A stretch of 64,000 nt of DNA from Spisula solida (taxonomy: Eukaryota > Mollusca > Bivalvia > Venerida > Mactridae), in NCBI GenBank assembly GCA_947247005.1, contig OX365959.1, positions 36,121,097 to 36,185,096 on the forward strand. Reading direction: 5' to 3'. The notes beneath the pieces are model-generated. The model searched no databases. It saw only the letters and a list, made by a program, of their open reading frames with translations, and had not been told where the DNA came from. Positions 56,770-64,000 of the stretch are shown here, piece after piece. Each line of letters opens with the position of its first letter. Position 1 is the first letter of the stretch. The position numbers and the translations under genes were made by a program.

Positions 56770-56885
56770 TATGTAAGGGGATTATGCACGTCTAAAACTA
56801 TTTTGATTCTGGCAAAAATTGTGGTTGCTTTGGCAACAGAAACATTGAAAATGGCTTCAAATCGATAGGGGACTTCTGTATTGCT
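56770..56885. repeat. Partial AGTCCCC element
   Basis: Carries GGGGATTATGCACGTCTAAA, GTGGTTGCTTTGGCAACAGA and ends GATAGGGGACTTCTGTATTG, matching the copies at 5860-6145 and 9355-9612 in reverse. Confidence 0.55.
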
Positions 56886-58121
56886 TGCAATTCTATATGA
56901 CGTGTTATTTATATTTTGCGCTTCCCAGTATATGTAGTTCATTTATGTCACAGTGATAAATGTACAATAATAAATGACTTTTAACTAGAATCTAATGGCA
57001 GACGTTTTAATGTTAAACAAGTACAAACTTTTAATGTGACATTTATTTGGACGGGAGCAAGTCCAAACACCACAGCCAAGACAGTCGCATACTAAATCAT
57101 ATCTTAACCACGTTCCGTAATATTTAATTACATGGAGAAATAGCGTTCACCGTGTCAGGTGTTACTTAAGCTATAGAGGAATTACGTAGATTTTTAATTT
57201 TTTATATCATATACATGCATTGAATGTTTGTGTGATTAGTGAGTGTATGAATCTGGATATATAACGATAATAAAAATTTATCCAGGCGCGTAGCGGGAGG
57301 GGTGTGGTCCAGACTCCAAGTGCCTTTGCGCCGAAAGACAACTTCAGAAACTTTACGATACACACGGTGTGTATATGTTGTAAATCATTTAAGGAACGGT
57401 GTGTGTATGTTGTAAATCATTTAAGGAACGGAGATGATCGAAGCAATGTCAACAGAGGACCGGAAGATCGGTTTGTGGTAGCTCCGATAAGAACACGTAG
57501 AGTGTTTCTGACGCCATAAACGCAGTTCGACGTTTCAATAATGCGATCATGATGTGTAGATCGAGTTAGATTTTTACTTGTGGGACTATCCAGATGACAA
57601 TCACAGGTTACTGTATCATTAATAAAGAGTAAACAAACACAATATTTTTTCAATAAAATTTATATTATAATATCTTAGTAAGGTTTGTAACATGGGAAAT
57701 TAACCACACCGTCACTGAGGTGCAGTTTGTTTCTAAGATAACATAAAATTTTTATCACTGAATACAGTTACCTGTGATGACAATAAGAAATAATTTTAAC
57801 ATGCAAAGAGTGAGTTCCGGGTGGGTTGCACATTTTAAATGGCTAGATTAATTCAGGGGTCAAAGAAGAAAAGTATTCGATACTGATTTTGAAAACCGGT
57901 AAATGTGTGCCCTTATATCGTTGTTATTCGGTAAGTATACATGTATTATATCCGATACTTAAACGGTTATTGTTTGCCATATTATCGTTGTTAGTCAGTA
58001 CTCATACCCGATTATCGATTTTGTAGAATACAATGAAATAGTTTCCAATCATGACTGTACCCGCTCTTAATTTTTCACACAAATCTGCATGTATACATAA
58101 AACTTTTGGTTTAACAATTAT
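56886..58121. other. No gene supported
   Basis: Contains the 34-bp duplication and a possible minus-strand ATG at 57517 (MASETLYVFLSELP) without a good donor. Confidence 0.35.
57366..57433 (+). repeat. 34-bp tandem duplication
   Basis: GTGTGTATATGTTGTAAATC with ATTTAAGGAACG occurs twice head-to-tail, the second copy slightly changed. No function seen. Confidence 0.8.
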
Positions 58122-58372
58122 TAGAATATAACCTACATTATGAGCCAATGAAAACGCCGCATTTTCGCGGTTAAATGAAAATTTAATTATTAAAATTTTC
58201 TCTTTACAGACTTGACGTCATGCGTTGGCGCTAATTTCTATCGGCCAATCAGAATGTTATATTCTAAGTTAGTTAGAACATATTAAGTAAATTTTAATGA
58301 CTAAAAAGGCCTCGCTTCGCTTCGCTCGCTCCGACCTTTTTAATCATTAAAATTTACTTAATATGTTCTAAC
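58122..58372. mobile_element. Foldback elements with a TCGCTTCGC loop
   Basis: TTAGAATATAAC / GTTATATTCTAAG brackets 58122-58270. Directly after it, 40-bp arms (58272-58311 and 58333-58372) pair with two mismatches around a 21-nt CGCTTCGCTTCGCTCGCTCC loop. Confidence 0.7.
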
Positions 58373-59598
58373 TATAACATACTTGCCTTAATCCATATCA
58401 TACATTCTATTTATGACCTGTGAGAGCGGCGGAATACGACTGTATACAGTTGAGGTTTGTTATTTTTTTCAGTATATTCTGTATTTTTAAGTTCTTTTCA
58501 CTTAAGGCTTTCAAAACACTGCGTTTGTCATATCTATAGGCTGTCAAGGAACTCTGGCAGGGTATATTAATCTACATCGGCAGGGTATCAGACGTGACAA
58601 GTAGCACTGGGCATTGATTTTGTAGATTAAATGATTTGGATATATCTACATGAACCGTACTTAAATTTTTGCTGTGGTGTTATTGTTTATATACTAATTC
58701 CTTAGTTACCATGGCCATCGGTAAATATGTAGCTGTATGGTCTACTGCAGTCTCTGCTCTACCTTAGTATTTTGAATGACTGCATGTTACTTTTTTGTGC
58801 TAAAGCGTTTTAATATTGAATCAAGATATTTAATTGCATGTTAATACACTCTACTATATTTATATTATTTTCTTTTGTATACTAGTACATTTATATATGC
58901 GCGATTGCTGTTCATGCAATGCTCGAATTATAAAGTTGCATTATTAGAAATGTGCTCATTAATAATAACGTACCGTGATATATATGATACGCTAAGTTTC
59001 TCAGACTTCCTGAGTGGTGTTGTACAGAGTGTACTTGCCGACACACTGTATAACTAATAGCACTGTATAGTTAGAAATCTACTGTCACTATGACATTTAC
59101 ATTTAACTAACTCTTCATTTATTTGTGTTGCGGTTATCCTTTCCTCTCGTGCACACAGTGCCCCATCTCTGTCACACAAGAACTGGATGCCTGTCTCTAT
59201 GAATGCCTGAGGATTCAAACATTTGACTCAAAAGATATCGGCAGCTCTTCGCATGACTCCCATATATATAGACTGGACAGGCATCCAATGCTCTTGTCCC
59301 TGTGATAACCAGATGCAAGCCAATGTGAAATGTTCATATCACCTCCATACAGATCATTTTGATTGAATTTTACCATTAGACAAAATACCCATGAAATAAA
59401 GATAAAACCAAATCAAACCCTTGAGTGTCTAAATGTGGCTTTTTGAAAATTTCAAGGGTTCAAACCCCTACTCCCGATTCAAATAGAACCCATGCACAAC
59501 ACGATGTTTACTGACGGACATGAACATGTTCGACCATTATAATTGTATATACAAATGTAATCAGTAAATTACCCTAGCTATGTCGTTATTTCTTTCAG
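58373..59598. other. Upstream region of the DHHC gene
   Basis: Should hold the promoter and a 5' UTR exon of the DHHC gene, given the acceptor at 59598. No coding exon is supported. 59340-59480 resembles 27530-27650 (GAATTTTACC, GAAATTTCAAGGGTTCAAA). Confidence 0.4.
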
Positions 59599-59606
59599 AC
59601 ACCAAG

Positions 59607-60686
59607 ATGCATATTGTAGACAATGAAACGCCCATTAGAAGAAATCTCAGGATTATTAAACGATGTCTAGGCTTTTATTTGTTGGACCCACGCGTTCTAA
59701 ACACCTTGTCACAAGCATGTTTTATTGTTGGCATAAGCAGTGTTGGCAGTATTGGAGTTCTGTTTGCCATTCCCTTCCTTTATGAAGACTACGACGAAAG
59801 TGTGATCTTGACAGTGCGTGTAATTGGCTGTTTTCTAGCCTTTCAGATGACGCTGAACTGGTTTTGTATTAAATTTGTTGATTCGTCATATAATCCATTC
59901 CGTCACGGGGCTCTTCCTGATGGAGTCTTATTGGGTCAAAACATTTCCAAAGTGCAGTCGAGGGATGAAAATCAAAATGGTGGAGGTCAAGGACGTGGTG
60001 GACGGAAAGACGCCACGTCTGTAACGATTGGCGGTAATAATGGAAGTGTTATGTATGTTGCCTCAGAACTGCCGACGTCGTTTGATGCACCACCAAAAAG
60101 GACAGCATATCCATATTTTTCCTGGACACCGTGTTTGCGATGTAATCGACCTCGGCCGCCTAGATGTCACCACTGTCCATTATGTGATAAATGTATACTC
60201 AAAAGAGACCATCATTGTTTTTTTACCGGAGCTTGTGTAGGATTTAGAAACCTGCGACATTTCTGTGTGTTCTTATTCTGGGCATCTGTCGCCACCATTT
60301 TTGCCACATTACACGCATTACCATATTATTACTATGAAATTTTACCGTTCACAAAATATGTTGATTTTTTATTTCCGGTTGCTATATTGCGCGCTATATT
60401 TGGATATATTGACGCGATATATGCGGTATACATTGTTTTAGGCTGGTTATTATTAGCATTATTGTTCTGGGCAATCTCTTTTTTCAAAATTGTGTTTGAT
60501 CTTATAACTGTTGGAAAGACAACTTTCGAAGTTGACTTTAAAATGCAATTGACCGATACAAGGTGTTTGGGTGATAAATTACGGGCAGTGTTTGGACGTT
60601 TTTGGATTTTAAATTTCATCATTCCTTTACATTTTGTGTTCGAGCCTATTGACGATCCAATACAATGGCCAACTATAAGAGGGTGA
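59607..60686 (+). CDS. DHHC-type palmitoyltransferase, intronless coding region
   Basis: Membrane S-acyltransferase of the zDHHC family, predicted to attach palmitate to cysteines of target proteins via an acyl-Cys in DHHC. Numbering from the upstream ATG at 59580 (368 aa): hydrophobic helices about 43-68 and 75-98, a Gly/Asn-rich loop about 130-155, the cysteine-rich domain starting near 184 (CLRCNRPRPPRCHHCPLCDK), DHHC at 210-213, then helices about 227-250 and 278-302. The CFFTG sequence after DHH resembles the ZDHHC22/24 group, but subfamily is not settled. I prefer the ATG at 59607 (359 aa). A strong acceptor TTATTTCTTTCAG ends at 59598, so the first nine codons are probably intron and a 5' UTR exon lies upstream. 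A candidate polyA signal AATAAA is at 60748-60753. The minus-strand frame inside is a shadow. Confidence 0.93.
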   Translation: MHIVDNETPIRRNLRIIKRCLGFYLLDPRVLNTLSQACFIVGISSVGSIGVLFAIPFLYEDYDESVILTVRVIGCFLAFQMTLNWFCIKFVDSSYNPFRHGALPDGVLLGQNISKVQSRDENQNGGGQGRGGRKDATSVTIGGNNGSVMYVASELPTSFDAPPKRTAYPYFSWTPCLRCNRPRPPRCHHCPLCDKCILKRDHHCFFTGACVGFRNLRHFCVFLFWASVATIFATLHALPYYYYEILPFTKYVDFLFPVAILRAIFGYIDAIYAVYIVLGWLLLALLFWAISFFKIVFDLITVGKTTFEVDFKMQLTDTRCLGDKLRAVFGRFWILNFIIPLHFVFEPIDDPIQWPTIRG

Positions 60687-60753
60687 TGTTTTAATACATC
60701 ATTTGGTTGTGTTGCCTAAGTTATGTTTGTAATAATTGTGATTATTTAATAAA

Positions 60754-61304
60754 TATTTATACACTACATGCATGCAGGTTGGCACAAAACGTAACCAATC
60801 GTTTGTGTGAAATTTTAATTTTTTTTGTTAATTCAATTAAATAATTTAATTTAATTAAATAAAATCAATCACACTCAGTTGGTTTTTTTTTGATCAACTA
60901 TGTTCCTAAGACTATGAACATATGGACGTCTACATCCAATACTGTCTTACATATATCCCAGCTCGTCGTACTACATGTCCTTCCGGTGTATATAGTACAT
61001 ATGGCACAATGTTTTGCCTTTTATAAACATGTAACAGGTTTCACTCAAATTCATGGATCAAAGGCTAACTTCGAATAATTAGATATTTCTGACCACTGAC
61101 CAGAAAGTTTACACCAAAAAGTAGATACTCAAATATGAGAGGAAAAGCAGAAACAGCTAAGTAGAGCCTACAATGAAACGCAACACAAAGACAACAACAC
61201 GCACCGAAAATGTATCATTATTTAAAATTACATACCCAACAGAACAACATCACACAGACAGTCACACATAAGATTCACCAATATCATATGGCATTTTCTT
61301 CTAG
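60754..61304. other. 3' flank of the DHHC gene, no gene seen
   Basis: AT-rich (TTTAATTTAATTAAATAAA runs at 60815-60870). No supported frame. Confidence 0.45.
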
Positions 61305-61475
61305 ATCCATTAATGAAGCAGTCACTATCGCTTCAATACATATGCGGAAGGGAATACGCCACATCTTTGAAGAATTGCATACAAGGTGGTGCCCTAATTT
61401 CAAGTTGAAACCGAATACATTAGATACGACGGTAATCGAGACTGCCCATGTGATACAACACTATACAGCATACTT
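61305..61475 (+). CDS. Candidate internal exon, unknown gene
   Basis: Acceptor GCATTTTCTTCTAG and donor ACTT|GTAAGT enclose 171 nt (phase 2 in, phase 2 out) encoding SINEAVTIASIHMRKGIRHI then FEELHTRWCPNFKLKP. Both splice signals are good and composition is coding-like, but I do not recognise the product or find partner exons. Confidence 0.33.
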
Positions 61476-61664
61476 GTAAGTGCACCTAGGTTAATGTGAT
61501 ATTTACAAACATGAATCGGTTTGGTCAACTGTTGCGACATTGGTTTTACAGATTACTAAAGTAAAAAGATAAGGTCAGTATTGTGCTCAAAACATCACTG
61601 ATCAATCGTGCTCATCTGATTTTCCCGCCTTAATTTCTCAATATCATGTGCGCACTATACTAGT

Positions 61665-61921
61665 ATAGTCCAGAGAATTTGACACGACCCTCGAACTTCT
61701 ATTAGCATAGTTTAACTGCTGATTTATTGTCTATATTTATAATCCCGGTTGTATGTTTACATCAGCGGGAGTACTACGAAGACGCTCGAGATGTTCTACC
61801 AACACAAACCGAAAGAACCGATATTACACGGTTTTCTAGCGGAAATTTATATATTCAACGCAAGAACCTTGTAATATAATCATGCATAAAGGTCAGGACT
61901 ATGTCAACTTCTCCGTGCTAT
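61665..61921 (+). mobile_element. GAGAATTTGACAC family MITE
   Basis: Opens ATAGTCCAGAGAATTTGACA and carries ATATATTCAACGCAAGAACC and CATGCATAAAGGTCAGGA. Third copy of the family, outside ATP13A1. Confidence 0.65.
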
Positions 61922-63186
61922 ACCTATATTATAAAGCAGATTCACTCAGTAAACATTGGTCAGTTTACAAATTGTTTCAGACAGTTTATATTAGTTATGA
62001 CCCTGATCGTAAACCATAGAAATGATGTTTGACTTAATTAAATGGGATTTATCATTTTATATTAACGATGTATCCGTTATATAATATATTATATGTTTCA
62101 AAGTGACATCTCTTAATCATCGATGTATTCATATGTCTATCAATACAGAGCTGAACTGACTTACACTATTTCACTTTAGGATGTACATGTATAATTATAT
62201 TTCGAAATGGTCTAATTTAGTAAAGCCTAGATATATGTCACGTACTTCAACGCAGTGATCTCCCTTGCTACGCTATTTCACGGAAATACATTAGACTCTG
62301 TGTATATCCGTGGCTATTTATTAAATACCACACCGAGTTTGGTTGGTTTCATTTTTTCAAAGCTCAATGGCAGTAAGGGAAACAACCACGTATCAGAAAT
62401 TGTAATAGGCTTTGTACTGTTCATCTCCCTTTGTTATACAACGATAGTTAAAAATAACCGATGTAAAAATAGAATGATGTCATTGAAACAAGTTGGAACG
62501 AATACAGACTGTAGCACAGACTGGTATATATAAAGACCGATAGCTGGTTAAGTTATCATTCAATACTTGTCTACTGTATTGAGGACAGTGCATATATAGA
62601 CCTATATCTACATTGATATAAATCTAGTTTGATAAACCAGAATATAGGTAGGTTGCATTAGATTGTTACTGTATACATAAAATATTACATAGGTAACTTT
62701 GCATTGCATAATTTAAATACTATTTTTCATATGATACAAATTGAAGATATTGAATTACATTCAATCTATATCGCCAGTATACTTACATGTACATTTTTGT
62801 GTACATAAAAATGCTGAATGGGTTCGAATACAGGGTAGGATCGGCGAGCTATTGAGTAATTATTTTGTTGTTTAACACTTTTTTTCGTCCTACTGTTCAA
62901 AACACATTTAGACACCCGCACAGAGTATCGCTTTGTATAGTGCTTGTGTTGCAAATATCATTCTTATAATTCTATGAGAAAGGCTATTAGTTTTTACGCT
63001 TATCGTTTTCTTGTTTTCCGTGACGATTTGTGAATGCTTACTATGTTTGGAATAAGTATGTTCGAAGTACAAAATGTGTACGATATATTGTGGTGAATAT
63101 GCTAGTAGAACGTACCTTAAAATTGTATTTTCTTCTTTGAACAGCTTTAACAGAATAAACAGCATCAGCGAACTAAATAAATAACC
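61922..63186. other. Upstream region of the VWA gene
   Basis: Probably holds the promoter and a 5' UTR exon. The plus-strand frame 62255-62533 (92 codons) is AT-driven and lacks splice or start support. Confidence 0.4.
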
Positions 63187-63657
63187 ATGGATGCCGTACC
63201 TGGTACCTCAGCACAAATGCTGCCACCCGGTGGGTTATTTGAGATGGTCTTCTCATTCGACACAACAGGGTCAATGTCTAGAGTCATCGATGAAGTAAAG
63301 GGACGTCTACAAGATATGATTCAGCGGTTACAAGCAGACGTACCTGGTATAAGATTTGGCGTCATCGCTCATGGTGACTATTGTGATAAGGACGTATTTT
63401 ACTTGGAGAAACATATTGATCTAACCAACAATATCGTGGAGTTGACTGACTTTGTGAAAGACGTAGAGGGAACTGGTGGTGGTGATCCCGAGGAGTGCTA
63501 TGAGTATGTACTTCGTCTAACACGTGACCTTAACTGGACTGCTGGGTCCAGGAAAGCCCTTGTGATGATAGGGGACTCCGTTCCGCACGAAGCAGATTAC
63601 GACTTGAACACTGGCAATATAGACTGGAGGGAGGAGACAGCAGCATTGGCAAAACAG
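63187..63657 (+). CDS. von Willebrand factor A domain protein, first coding exon (runs off window)
   Basis: 157 codons ending phase 0 at CAG|GTTCGT, so the gene continues beyond the right edge. The start ATGG has a good context. It lies about 45 nt after a possible acceptor TTCTTTGAACAG, suggesting a 5' UTR exon upstream. The fold is a VWA domain. FSFDTTGSMS at residues 22-31 is a MIDAS metal site (D25, T27, S29), GTGGGDPEE around residue 100 supplies the second loop, and MIGDSVPHE the third. The GGGDPEE form is shared with VWA domains of the alpha-kinase VwkA type and many uncharacterised invertebrate proteins rather than integrins. No signal peptide is seen. Function beyond metal-dependent ligand binding cannot be stated. 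Confidence 0.85.
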
Positions 63658-64000
63658 GTTCGTTAAAAACTAAAAATTATCATATGTATATAATTCTAAA
63701 GATTTTATGTCCATGTTGCACGTTATACATTAGTGTTAGGACAATTCCCATAGCTACTTTCAAATATTTAAAAGTCTAAATTGTACGTTTTAAAATAATA
63801 TTTTAGGCAGTAAAATATCTGACCAATCTAATTACATACATGTACAGTATACTAATGAGACGATTCATGATTGGTCGCATGCATGTATTATTACATTTAC
63901 ATGTATATAATTCCATTATATAAAGTGTATTGTATAGATCTATATGATAGGTGAATGGGACTTTCTGGGATCCTATAGATGTATTTAACGGGAAATATAT
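63658..64000 (+). other. Intron of the VWA gene (continues beyond window)
   Basis: Starts GTTCGT at 63658. AT-rich and featureless. Confidence 0.6.

Noticed and set aside
57417..57653. 78-codon minus-strand frame, possible first exon of the 55669-55769 gene
   Set aside because: The other-frame ATG at 57517 looks attractive, but no donor is convincing and the region includes a recent 34-bp tandem duplication.
60332..60622. 96-codon minus-strand frame inside the DHHC gene
   Set aside because: Shadow of the DHHC coding sequence on the opposite strand.
62255..62533. 92-codon plus-strand frame
   Set aside because: No splice or promoter support and no recognisable domain. Consistent with chance in AT-rich DNA.

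Overview
This window looks like genomic DNA from a bivalve mollusc. It is AT-rich. It has one large, finely split animal gene with GT-AG introns, and many short mobile elements with inverted ends. Several families (a gacctagattttgttgagatg tandem element, an AGTCCCCTACCGG element, a tRNA-headed SINE) match types I associate with bivalve genomes. The species cannot be named from the sequence, and no prokaryotic or organellar features were seen.

Region by region. About 0-2.5 kb: two minus-strand coding-like pieces of unknown genes. One is split by a 450-bp hAT-like MITE with an 8-bp target duplication. 2.5-7.3 kb: repeats. 7339-42621, minus strand: a complete ATP13A1 (P5A-type ATPase) gene. I could join 26 exons in phase into 3501 nt, coding for 1166 residues, with every P-type ATPase motif present. 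Its introns are packed with MITEs, SINEs, minisatellites and larger foldback elements. Several of these sit within a few bases of splice sites. 42.6-48.8 kb: upstream region, a TTAA-flanked MITE, a decayed mariner-like fragment, an unrecognised plus-strand coding exon (about 46.9-47.2 kb) and a large inverted repeat. 49-51.1 kb: a decayed minus-strand L1/Tx1-type LINE. 51-59 kb: repeats plus two orphan exon candidates. 59607-60686, plus strand: a DHHC palmitoyltransferase whose coding region has no intron. 63187 to the right edge, plus strand: the first coding exon of a von Willebrand factor A domain protein.

The genes do not form an operon or an obvious pathway. ATP13A1 is an ER-membrane dislocase for misinserted helices. 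The DHHC protein is a membrane S-acyltransferase. The VWA protein is a probable metal-dependent adhesion or scaffold protein. The most unusual thing here is how the transposon-rich introns of ATP13A1 relate to its splice sites. An 86-bp hairpin element duplicated exactly the first 8 nt of intron 15. A pogo-like MITE used the TA in the exon 9 donor. A minisatellite amplified the exon 3 donor itself. A small nested insertion in intron 24 carries a hammerhead-ribozyme-like core.
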